Of a DNA stretch of 64,000 bases, positions 9,908 to 19,194 are shown in pieces; positions within the stretch are counted from its first letter, which is position 1, and every line of letters starts with the position of its first letter. The notes under the pieces are model-generated. The model saw only the letters and a list, made by a program, of their open reading frames with translations. It had not been told where the DNA came from and searched no databases. The DNA lies in assembly GCA_026119855.1 (NCBI GenBank), contig JAOWBW010001912.1:98893-162892 (forward strand). Reading direction: 5' to 3'. The position numbers were made by a program, and so were the translations under genes. Origin of the DNA: Campanula takesimana (lineage: Eukaryota; Streptophyta; Magnoliopsida; Asterales; Campanulaceae).

Positions 9908-11235
9908 TAGAGTTGTCAATACGGGCTGGCGGGGTGGGTTGGGCCCAACCCACCACAACCTACCTTCAAACGGGGTGGGGCGGGCGGGCCCAAATTCTTG
10001 GTGGGCTGAGAAAATGCCAACCCAACCCAACCCACCTTGGGTTAGTGGGCCAGGTGGGCCAAGAGCCCAAGTCACTTGCTAGTTAAAAAAAAGAAGGAAG
10101 AATTTGATCCAGCAGGTTCCAGTGTTCCACGCAAGACCTGCTAGTTAAAAAAATCTGTTTCCAGGCTTAAGAAATGCATCATCTGAAACTCAGCTTAATT
10201 AATAACATGAAATAAACTTATTGTGTAGCATTCGTATAAGCACTTAAACTTTCTTAATCATTAGATGCTTTCATTATGTTGTATCTCCTCTTTCATAATA
10301 GTCCTAACATGGAATTAAAGTTGATTCAATAAATTAAATAATTTTAATCCCCCAAATATATGATTTCAATTAGAATCCATATAAAGATATGAATTGAGAT
10401 AGTAATCACTAATTAACTACATTATTATTTTAATTCATGCTAAGAGGGGAAATAAACAAATATATGTACACAACACAATAAATGATTGGGAAAAATCTAA
10501 CCAGCTTCCTTGTTTGGGACGGTGACATAAACAACAATACTAGGTACATTCTTGTTACCGGCCTCCATTTTGATCGCTCGCCACCGAAATTCGATCTTAA
10601 AACACAATTACAAAGTCAAATCATTGCAAATTAGTTGTTATTAACTAAGAACCCTAGAAATTGGGGAAGGAAGTATAGAAAGAGAGAGAGAGTACCGAAG
10701 GAGCGATTGAGAGGTTGCTAGTTTTTAGGAGAGAGAGAATAAAGGGCAGAGATTGGAGAGTCCCGAACTGAGCATGCAAAATGCTCCGACGAGAGGCAAC
10801 CGGCGACGGAGAGGTGTCGATAGACTTTCGGTTCACGGAAGGGGAGAGAAGAGGATGATGGCGGATTGGCGGGCGATGGTGGTGGCGACTGGTTCGTGAC
10901 TTCGTGGTAGACTGGTAGTAGCGGCGGGCGGCGCCGGTCGTCAAAGAGAGAAGGCGAGGATAGAATATCAATTGAAACTTGAAAGTGAAAAAACCCTAAA
11001 GCAAGTCCGCACAATCGCTATGACTGAATGAATCGCATCAGTGTGTGTAAGCAAAAAAAAAAAAAAAAAAAAGAACAAACATCGGGTTGGCCCGCCCCGG
11101 CCCAAACCCGCTTGGCCCGTGACCCAAATGGGCTATCCCAAATAGGCCCACTTGCATTTGGGTTGGTATATTTAGGGCCCAACCCACCCTTTTTCAATGG
11201 CGGGCTGTTGGGCTCAGCCCAAATTGACGGCTCTA
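9908..11235. mobile_element. hAT-type element 2, carrying CutA1-like exons
   Basis: The 1,328-bp element starts TAGAGTTGTCAAT and ends (reverse complement) TAGAGCCGTCAAT. It is flanked by a perfect 8-bp direct repeat GTGACTCC (9900-9907 and 11236-11243). Subterminal regions are rich in gggttgggcc-like words, 9915-10075 on the left and 11085-11230 on the right. An A20 run (about 11050-11069) separates the right subterminal part from the cargo, in mirror fashion to element 1. No transposase is encoded. The cargo is two exons of a CutA1-like gene on the minus strand plus probable intron sequence. Confidence 0.87.
10502..10971 (-). pseudogene. Captured 5' part of a CutA1-like gene (two exons)
   Basis: Exon 2 (10595-10502) encodes MEAGNKNVPSIVVYVTVPN, then KEAG. 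This is the N-terminal beta strand of plant CutA1, a trimeric copper-binding/divalent-cation-tolerance protein usually in the plastid. Exon 1 (10971-10696) encodes a Ser/Arg-rich stretch of transit-peptide type. It ends TCG before a GT donor (10695-10694). The acceptor AG is at 10597-10596, giving a 100-bp phase-0 intron that keeps the frame. Exon 2 ends at 10502 before GT in phase 1. The rest of the CutA fold (about 80 residues) is absent: the sequence then runs through AT-rich, intron-like DNA to the element end. The gene is truncated at its 3' side and cannot make CutA1. The family call rests on recall of the conserved strand. Confidence 0.75.
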
Positions 11236-11243
11236 GTGACTCC

Positions 11244-11600
11244 CTCTATCCCAAAATGAACATTTTTTTTAAAGAAAATGTTTGTCTCAAAATAAATGAT
11301 TTTATCGCAAGAAAATTTATCCAATTTCTTTTTTCATTTTATACTATTCTTTATATACTTGAAAATTTAGAAGTCTATAAAGTAAATATCAAATATTTTC
11401 ACGTACATTTGTTACTAAAATATACATGAAGTTAATTTTTCAATTAAAAATTTCCAAAATAAAAAATAACATTGATTTTGGGACGAAAGGTGTTAAATGT
11501 GACAAATATTCAGTGTGTTAAATGTGCCGAAAATTAGTTGGACTTAAAAATGCTACTTGAAAATGGGAAAGAGAGTTTCAAATTTTTTTCTCAACTTTGA
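11244..11600. repeat. MITE-like remnant next to hAT element 2
   Basis: 'ctatcccaaaatgaaca' at about 11248 and 'ttttgggacgaaagg' at about 11474 resemble inverted Stowaway-like termini around AT-rich DNA. Divergence is high and no clear TA duplication is seen. No gene is present. Confidence 0.35.
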
Positions 11601-11894
11601 GGTTTTACATCTTAGACTAGTTTACCAAAAATACATTTGAAAATTGTCACATGCACTCCACATGACCATTTAATACCTGGAAAAATATCAAAGTTAGTTA
11701 GTAACCAAGAATCAAATAAAAAAGAGTTGGATGAATCAATTGCAACAAAAATAAAATTGGTGATCAAATTAAAAAAAGGATTAATTTCACAAAAGTCCTT
11801 GAAACAATACATATTTATTATAAGAATTTTCTAATTTTATTTATTTATAAATAGTCCACAAGTTAAAATTTTATTAACCCAGAAGCTCTTTGAG

Positions 11895-12005
11895 AGTGTA
11901 TGAGAGGCGTGTCTCAGACCACAGATGGAAATTGATAAATGTTTGTGGCTCAGACCACATATGGAAATTGATAAATGTTTGTGGCTCAGACCACGAATGG
12001 AACTT
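11895..12005. repeat. Short tandem repeat, 3 copies
   Basis: About 41-bp units of the form 'ctcagaccac..atggaaattgataaatgtttgtgg' occur three times, the last incomplete. The DNA around it (11600-12160) shows no supported gene. Confidence 0.75.
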
Positions 12006-12165
12006 AAGGAAATAAAAAAATGTAGAGTCTTTATAAGGAATAAAAGTTTGATCGAAGGGCTTTTGAGCAAATATCCCATTAAAAATGAATAATTGAGTGT
12101 TTTTATTTTCTACTGTTATTTATATTTTTCCTGATCTGCATAACATTTTTTAACAGATGCATTAC

Positions 12166-13591
12166 TGTTGGGTATGCTTATCACTTAACCTTCCTAAGTA
12201 TGTTAGAATTGACTGATACCATCACATATTAGTATTTTATGGACTTTAGGACCCTATGTAAGAAGTTTAATAACTTCAATTTTTAGCTTAGTCCATTTTA
12301 TAGTATAGGCTTAGAATATAGGACTTGGAGCGAAAAGGAATGAAGAACTAAGCAGGACCTTGGTCTCTGCGCAGGACTTCTCTGCTCAGGCCATCACTGC
12401 GCAGGTCATATCCGCGCAGCATTCAACCTTGCTCAGTTTTCAATGTTTTCAGATTACCAAACTTGGAAAACGTTTAGAAGATGTACGCTTATTAAAAGCC
12501 AAAAGTGTTGAGGTGTGCAGAAACGACAAAACAAGCACACTCAGCAAATCCAACGATGGAGATGCGCTCAGATGAAATATTTCAAATGAAGACAACTTTC
12601 AACCTTCTAGAATAAGTTTTTGAATTGTCTTCATGCTCTGTCTCCAACGGCTATAAAGGACACCTGCGCACCAATCATATTATGCCAGCTCATCGTCCTT
12701 GATCAGAGCTCCAACGGGTATAAAGGACACATGCGCACCAATCATATTGTGCCAGCTCATCGTCCTTGCTAAGAGCTCTAACGGCTAGTTTTATGCTCTC
12801 AACTATAAATAGCATGCTCATCTTCATTTTCAAGTTGCTAGAGTTTGTGCTTACTAAGTATCTTTGAAGTTCTGAAGATTGATGCCTAAAATCCCAGATT
12901 TTCAAGAACAACATTCATACCTTCAAACTCCTGCCCAGATCCTAAGCCTTGTAACACCCAGAATTCTTCGTGCTCTTCATCTCATAGATTCTTAGAGCCC
13001 AGAATTTCTGACACACACACACACCTCTTGAAGCTTCGATCATTTAGATCTTACTTCTTGAGATACACCGGTTTAAGTCTAGGATTTGCTCTTCATAGAA
13101 TAGATTTTGATTTGAGTTTTGATTCTTTGTAATCTTGTAAAAGCTCCTCACATCAATATAAATCTCATTAGAAAATCCAAGACTAACCATCTTGGTATAG
13201 GACGTAGATCTTTCATCGATCGAACCTTTCCAAATAGCGTGTTCATTATTCTCGCTATTTATTTCCTCCTTAATTATTTTTGAATTATTGCTTTGTTTGA
13301 TTTTATCAGATTGCTGTCTTTGCTGCTGTGTTTTGTTACTGCTTATTGCCTTAGAATCCTTTTTATCCAACTCTTTAGCCAAAACTTAGCGCGTGCGGTT
13401 TTATACTCTGCGCAGTAGCTGCTTTAATTTCCGCTGTGCATTTCACACTCTCTCTGCGCGCTATACTTAGCTTATTTGAGAAATGTGCGCATAAGCCATT
13501 GATTTGCAAAAATGGTTTGAAAAGAATTTTTAAACGCTATTCACCCCCCTCTAGCTATTTTCATACCCTTGTTGCCCCTTTGGGACCAACA
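12166..13591 (+). mobile_element. Solo LTR of a SIRE-like copia element
   Basis: The 1,426-bp sequence starts TGTTGGGTATGC and ends TTTGGGACCAACA. It is flanked by a perfect 5-bp direct repeat ATTAC (12161-12165 and 13592-13596). Start, end and several inner blocks ('aaatccaagactaaccatcttggta', 'gacgtagatctttcat', 'ctattcacccccctctagctattttcatacccttg') match the 5' LTR of the SIRE-type element at 55163-56616. No internal region remains, so unequal or intra-strand recombination between two LTRs is the likely origin. Where the SIRE LTR has repeated 'gcgcc' words, this one has repeated 'gcgcag' words. Confidence 0.9.
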
Positions 13592-14635
13592 ATTACATTT
13601 ATTTGAAACTAAAAATATTCTACATTGAATATATATAAAAAAAAATAATAAAAAAAATAGACGCGCAAAGCTGAAAGGAGTTGATCGATCCAACTGGCAC
13701 GCTAACTAGACACACAAATACCACACACCAATCTAAAATGAGTTTTCTACTAAAATGGCTTGCATACTATATCAATAACACTAATATGACTTCCATACTA
13801 TCTAAACTACCAAAATAACCTGTGTACTGTTGATAAATAACCAAATCAACCTACTTTAGCAATGCCCGTTAATAATTTAACAGGTTCCTCTTAGTAAGCA
13901 GCAATTGAAACAATTTGCGCTGACATGACGGATCAATGGACAAACAACTCAAATAAAATAGAACACGTTCATCGCGTGACTTTCCAAAACAAAACAAAAA
14001 CAGATTGAAGTAGAATAACAAAATCGTTTGTTCTTATAAATTGAAACGAATCAAATGATATGAGCTAAAAAAAAAAGGCCCAAACCTATGACTACCTGTG
14101 AGAAAATCTTGTGAAATCAGGGTTCTTCTAAGCACTCATACAAGTTACATAATCTTATTCTCTTATCCTTCAATTATTGTTTGAAAATCCTGGTTTTAGA
14201 TTGAGCTTTTGTGACCGGTTTAAAAAAAAATAGGGCTTATAATTTTCATGTGAATAGTCTGTCATTGATTCTTATGAGCTATTTTCTGGGTAATGGTAAC
14301 TAGAACTTTGTTTGTGACATTGAAGAAAAAAGTTGTTTTAATAGTTTAGATTCATGGTTCTTAACAATTTTGAATGAATGTTGTTACTTTTGTTTGGATG
14401 TTAAGTATGTGTGTACTCTAGAATAGTCAACCATATAACTCTCTAACTGTAACCTTTTTGGATGATAAATTCCTCATTTGATTGTTATGGATGAATTATT
14501 GATTAAGCTTTATAGTTAATTTGTTTGGATGCTAAGTAAGTTGCTGTTTTTTTTGTTAAGTGTGTTGTTGTTTTGGTTCATATTGATGTGTACTAAAGTT
14601 TCATGAGAATCGATTCAAATTGATTAAAATATTAT

Positions 14636-14920
14636 TCTCTCTGTTTCAATACGACGTTTTCATTTTTTTGTCGTTATTACGAATGAACTTTAATCAATGA
14701 TTCTAGGTTAATTTATTTATACTAATGAAAATCTAAAAATTGTTATCTTTTTTAAACCCTAAACCCTAAAACTTGTTATTGATACATCATCAACAACACT
14801 ATCAATAACATATTTTAAATTTTTATTAGAATAATTAAATTAACCTTGAATTATCGCTCAAAAGTTTATTCGTAATAAGTAAAAAATAAAAAATGAGGTT
14901 ATCGTTTTGGGAAGAAGGAG
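14636..14920. mobile_element. Stowaway-like MITE copy a
   Basis: Degenerate inverted ends ('ctctctgtttcaatacgacgttttcat' and 'tgaggttatcgttttgggaagaaggag') next to TA bound an AT-rich body with 'aaacttgttattgata...tatcaataaca'. Related copies lie at 21592, 25269 and 35067. Two copies of aaaccct in a row (14752-14765) resemble plant telomere units but are too few to be telomeric. Confidence 0.55.
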
Positions 14921-15087
14921 TACCATCATTGTCAAGTTATTGTTCAGACAATTCAATTCTTTGTCTTATAAAACTGAAGATTCCATGGTTGGACTTGAGA
15001 AGAGAAGGGGATTTTGGTTGATTTGGAAATGACTAATGTTGATTTTATCTACTGAACCTTAGATTTATTTTACATATAATAGAGCTC

Positions 15088-16495
15088 GAGTAAACTACTA
15101 AAATGACATGCGTACTAACAATTTTTTACATATTTAGCTGCGTACTAATGAAACAACCAATCCAACATGCGTACTATATACAAAATAACCAAAATCATTA
15201 AAAAAAGTTAATGAAAGTTTATGAATGTTAGTTTTTTAACAGATATTGCTATCAAAATTTTCAAACTGCCCCATAAGCTAACAAAATCGCAACTTGCTAA
15301 ATTAAGTGCTAACATGACCCATTTAGCCTTATTAATATTTATATCAACTTTAACATAATTATATTTTTCTCATTTTTTGGGTATTTATGGTATTAAAAGG
15401 TTCAATTTAATAAAGGGTCAAAGTGTAAGTTTGAAACAAAAACATTACCCACCAACCATGTTCATCACCATCATCTTCACCCAACCTATGTACCACCGCC
15501 ATCACCATGAAAGCTACCCCCACCACCATCATCTTCACCATTCATAATCCAAAATAAAGAGAAACCCAAAACAAGAAATTCAAAACTCATACTCCGCACA
15601 TCTAAACCCAAAACATAACCCACCACCATTGCAAACTCAAATCTGAACCAAAAATCAGAAAATGGAAAACCAATATTTTCAAAACTAATAATAAGAAGAT
15701 GAATAAGGCAGTAATGATGAAGAAGGAGAAGATCACAATCAAAATTGATATTGGAACAAATTAGAAACTCAAATTTTGGAAATCAAACAACAAAACCCAA
15801 CAAAATAAAACTTAATACAACAAAATAAAACTCAGATCTATGGCCTATATAGGGAAAGATGGGAGCCGGCAATGATGGGCTGATCTAGAAATCATAGGCA
15901 GGGAAAGGGGGCCTGAGAAAAGGAGAAAGGGATGAGGGGCGTCGTTGGTGATGATGGTGGGAAGATGAAGAGGCGAAGGTGTCGCCGAACCGGGGTTTGA
16001 GCAGAGGTATGTAGGGAATTGAAGATGGGTGAGGTAGAGAGTGGAGGACGGCGTCGGGGCCTTGAGTAAAATGGAAAGTGACCGGGAGGAGTGAGGGCAT
16101 AGTGGGGAAGCTAGGTTGAAGATGCTGATGACGTGGTGCGGAGAAGGAATAGAAAAGTGTTTGGGTTTTGTTTCAGAAATTTATCTAAAATGGGTGGTTA
16201 TGAGGGAGAAAAGGTTATTTAGTTAAAAACCCATTTTTAAAATAAGGGTAAATAGGTCATTTTACTATTTAGTTTAGTGAGTTACGAGTTTGTTTCGTTA
16301 TGGGGCATTTTGAAAATTTTGATACCAATATCTGTTAGAAAACTAACGCTCATAAACTTTAATTAATTTTTTTTAACGATTTTAGCTATTTTGGTTATTT
16401 TGTATATAGTACGCATATTAGATTTGTTGTTTCATTAATACGTAGCTAAATATGTAAAAAGTTGTTAGTACGCAGGTCATTTTGGTAGTTTACTC
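15088..16495. mobile_element. MULE-3: nested Mutator-like element
   Basis: This 1,408-bp element starts GAGTAAACTACTAAAATGAC and ends with its inverted form. TIR similarity covers about 240 bp (15088-15330 against 16250-16495). A perfect 10-bp direct repeat AATAGAGCTC flanks it (15078-15087 and 16496-16505). It carries no transposase. The middle (15420-16140) is richer in gene-like sequence: CCACCATCATC runs on one side and a CT-rich, leader-like minus strand (16100-15885) on the other. I recognise no protein there. Confidence 0.88.
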
Positions 16496-17477
16496 AATAG
16501 AGCTCAAATAGTATAAAAGAACAAAAGAGTGTTGAGATTACCCGAGAACGGTGGCCAGGATTTTCTAAATGTTACTATCTACATCCCTCATTTTTTTTAT
16601 TTTCAAACCAGTCTTTTAAATTTCATATTTTACATTTTTTCCCTTAATCTTTTTACTAGTGTCACATTTTTTTTTTCACAAAATTACAATTTAAAAATTT
16701 CTTGCATTTACAAATTTACCCCTTAAATTTTATATGTTACATTTTACTTCAAAAACTTCACGAACAACACTTGGGAAGTCAATCAGGGTCGTGCTTAGCA
16801 CGGGTCTGTACTAGTATCTCCTTAGTGATACTCCGTTCTCCCCAATCTCATATCGTAACATGCGAGAGGCACAAATTTGTTGAGATTCACCCCTGAACAT
16901 ATCATGTGGCCATGATTTTTCTAAATGTTACTCTTTACATCCCTCAAAATTTTTATTTTCAAACCAGTTCTTTAAATTTCATAGTTTACGTTTTTTCCCT
17001 TAATCTTTTTACTACAGTCACATTTTTTTTTCACAAAATTACAATTTCTATCCTAGTTTTCTCGCATTTATAAATTTACCCCTTAAATTTTATATATTAC
17101 ATTTTACTACAAAAACTTAACGAACAACACCTGGGAAGTCAAAGAGGGCCGTTCTTAGCATGAGTGTGTACTAGTATCTCCTTAGTTATACTCCTTTCTC
17201 CCCAATCTCATATCATAACATCATGCGAGAGGCATAATATAAAGTCATAGAATTTTGCAAACAAAATGAGTTAAATAAAATTTTGTTGGTTGCATCAATA
17301 GTAAACCCAACACACTCCAATTCAAAATACCAATACATACAATAGAGCTCAGATGAGGACAAAAGAACAAAAGAGGGTTGAGATTCACCCAAGAAATTAA
17401 CATGTGGCCAATATTTTTCTAAATGTTACACTTTGCATCCCTTGTTTTTTTTCCAAATCAGTCCTTTAAATTTTCTA

Positions 17478-18222
17478 GGGCAAATTGCAATTTAGTTACA
17501 TGAGTTTTACACAATGTTTCAATTGGTTCTTGAATCTGTTTTTCAGCAAATTGGTTACTCCAGTTTGTCATTTAGTTGCAATGTGGTATAAAAATGGATG
17601 GATCGTTTAAAAACTAACAAAAGTGGATGAAAAACCTAACGAGCTTCTTTCAAAATTGCAATGGTTAACCCTACAATTTAAATTTTCCCACTTCACCCCC
17701 TAACTCCTAACGAATGTTTAAAAACTAACATAATTTGCATGCATATGTCCAAAGATTAGTGTTTCAGTCATTTTCATTTTATTTATTACATCAAAATTAT
17801 AAAAATTATGATATCTATCATAAAAATAATAATTTTATTTAACTTATGACAAATACATATCATTCATAAAAATACTAATTTTATTTAACTAAAATTATAA
17901 AATATGATATCCAGAGCGGAACAGTGTTTTGGCCCGTCGAAAAACAAAGGAAACCACCAAAAATGGCGATCTCTCCACCCACGTTCCTTCTCCCCCTTCT
18001 CGTGACCACTGTTTTCTCTCTGCTCCATCCAAGTGGGTTTGGTAGTGCTTGCCTTCATGATCTCTTTGTCATTTCTAATCAAAAAATTGATGGCTGGAGA
18101 AACGTTTTTGCACAAGAAATTGTGGCTTGTCGGCGCAATTTTTGTCAATTTACTGTTTCCGGACAATGCATAATATACTTAAGAAAATGCCCAATGTTTT
18201 TTAAGTGAGAGCGAGAAGATTT

Positions 18223-18267
<45 letters not shown>

Positions 18268-18574
18268 TTGCTCAAGTTTTTCTGAAACAAACAATTAGAA
18301 TTTGTAGGTTTATTAATTAATGTCTTTAGATGTTACAAATTTTTTATTATGGGGTAAAAATGTGAATAAGTTGAGTTGGAGGGCGCACTTTACAATTATA
18401 AAAGAAAAACTTGTTAGATTTTCCATCAATTTCATTAAAAAACTAACAATCCATCCATTTTTATACCACATTGCAACTAAATGACAAACTGGAGTAACCA
18501 ATTTACTGAAAAACGGATTCAGGAACCAATTGAAACATCGTGTAAAACTCAGGTAACTAAATTGCAATTTGCCC
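17478..18574. mobile_element. MULE-4: Mutator-like element within the third Helitron unit
   Basis: The 1,097-bp element begins GGGCAAATTGCAATTTAGTTAC and ends with its inverted form. TIR similarity covers about 160 bp (17478-17640 against 18415-18574). A perfect 10-bp direct repeat AAATTTTCTA flanks it (17468-17477 and 18575-18584). The interior holds a gene-like stretch (17920-18210) and a (TTA)n microsatellite (about 18234-18267). Confidence 0.88.
17943..18207 (+). other. Gene-like cargo in MULE-4, possible signal-peptide exon
   Basis: A plus-strand ORF contains, from an internal ATG near 17963, MAISPPTFLLPLLVTTVFSL and then LHPSGFGSA, which looks like a secretory signal peptide. The following 55 residues include several cysteines, and the frame stops at 18207. 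I do not recognise the family. It could be a captured first exon or a chance ORF. Confidence 0.3.
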
Positions 18575-19068
18575 AAATTTTCTATTTTACGTTTTCTCCC
18601 TTAATCTTTTTACTTCAGGCATATTCTTTTTTCACAAAATTACAATTTACCACCCTAAATTTCTCACATTTATAATTTTACCCCTTAAATTTTATATATT
18701 ACATTTTACTCCGAAAACTTAATGAACAACACTTGGGAAGTCAAACGGGGCCGTGCTTAGCACGGGTTTGTACTAGTGATTCTACATATAAGGTAAGTAT
18801 TCAATCATTTTGATTGTAAGTCACGTGATGAGTGCGTGGCTTTTTATTGGGTTATTTGCCAAGCAATAGTCGCAACTGAGCGCATAGTGTTTCAATTATT
18901 AGGATAACCCCGTTAGATTATTAACGGTCGTCAGTAAAGTAAGTCAATTTAATTTATTTATTAATAGTACACATGTTAGTTTTGGTAGTTTAGATGATAC
19001 GGAGGTTAGATTAGTGTTATTGATATACTACGCGGGTCATTTGGTAGAAAACTCAAACAAAAACCGTG

Positions 19069-19138
19069 TATAAATAAAACTATGGTCCTCGCTCCTCATT
19101 CCTTCCTCCTCTCCTAAAACCCTAAAATTAGGGTTTTT
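19069..19138 (+). promoter_or_regulatory. Nucleolin core promoter: TATA box and inverted telo-boxes
   Basis: TATAAATA is at 19069-19076, with transcription probably starting near 19100. In the leader, AAAACCCTAAAA (19116-19127) abuts TTAGGGTTTTT (19128-19138), forming an inverted pair of plant telo-boxes. Telo-boxes (AAACCCTAA) are known in promoters and leaders of ribosomal-protein and ribosome-biogenesis genes, which suits nucleolin. The right end of MULE-2 lies only 15 bp upstream of the TATA box. Confidence 0.7.
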
Positions 19139-19194
19139 GTTTTTGTAGCCTCCAAAAGCACCCTCCGCCACTCGTATCAGTCATCTTCTTCCAA

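Larger units (their letters stand above)
16500..18776 (+). mobile_element. Three successive Helitron-like units
   Basis: Three related units lie head to tail. Each contains 'gttgagattcaccc', 'tgtggccatgatttttctaaatgttac' and 'ttaccccttaaattttatat' and ends in a hairpin, a short spacer and CTAG before T. The 3' ends are at 16814, 17174 and 18776. Hairpins are cgtgcttagcacg (16790-16802), a mutated version near 17151, and ccgtgcttagcacgg (18751-18765). The third unit is split by MULE-4. Hairpin plus CTRR is the known Helitron 3' signature. These are short non-autonomous units; I could not fix their 5' ends. Confidence 0.7.
13740..19054. mobile_element. MULE-2: long-TIR composite ending at the nucleolin promoter
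   Basis: Inverted ends of about 200 bp pair 13740-13935 with 18840-19054: GAGTTTTCTACTAAAATGG on the left and, in reverse complement, GAGTTTTCTACCAAATGAC on the right. Shared inner blocks include 'gtatatcaataacacta' and 'atctaaactaccaaaa'. The TIR start resembles those of MULE-1 and MULE-3. The flanks (aatctaaaat and aaacaaaaac) do not form a clear target duplication, so the unit may be old or rearranged. Inside are a MITE (14636-14920), MULE-3, repeated Helitron-type units and MULE-4. No transposase ORF is seen. The intervals 13937-14630 and 14925-15075 hold no gene. Confidence 0.65.

Noticed and set aside
10718..11014. Second minus-strand ORF starting at 11014 as the CutA exon 1 frame
   Set aside because: Its frame hits a stop before the splice donor. 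The other frame (10971-10696) joins exon 2 in phase.
13739..13740. Target duplication for MULE-2
   Set aside because: Left flank aatctaaaat and right flank aaacaaaaac share too little; I do not claim a duplication for this element.
14752..14765. Telomeric repeat
   Set aside because: Only two aaaccct units occur, inside a MITE-like sequence; far too short for telomere or interstitial telomere.
17885..18166. Minus-strand ORF opposite the MULE-4 cargo
   Set aside because: It has no signal, domain or splice logic; the plus strand has at least a plausible signal peptide.
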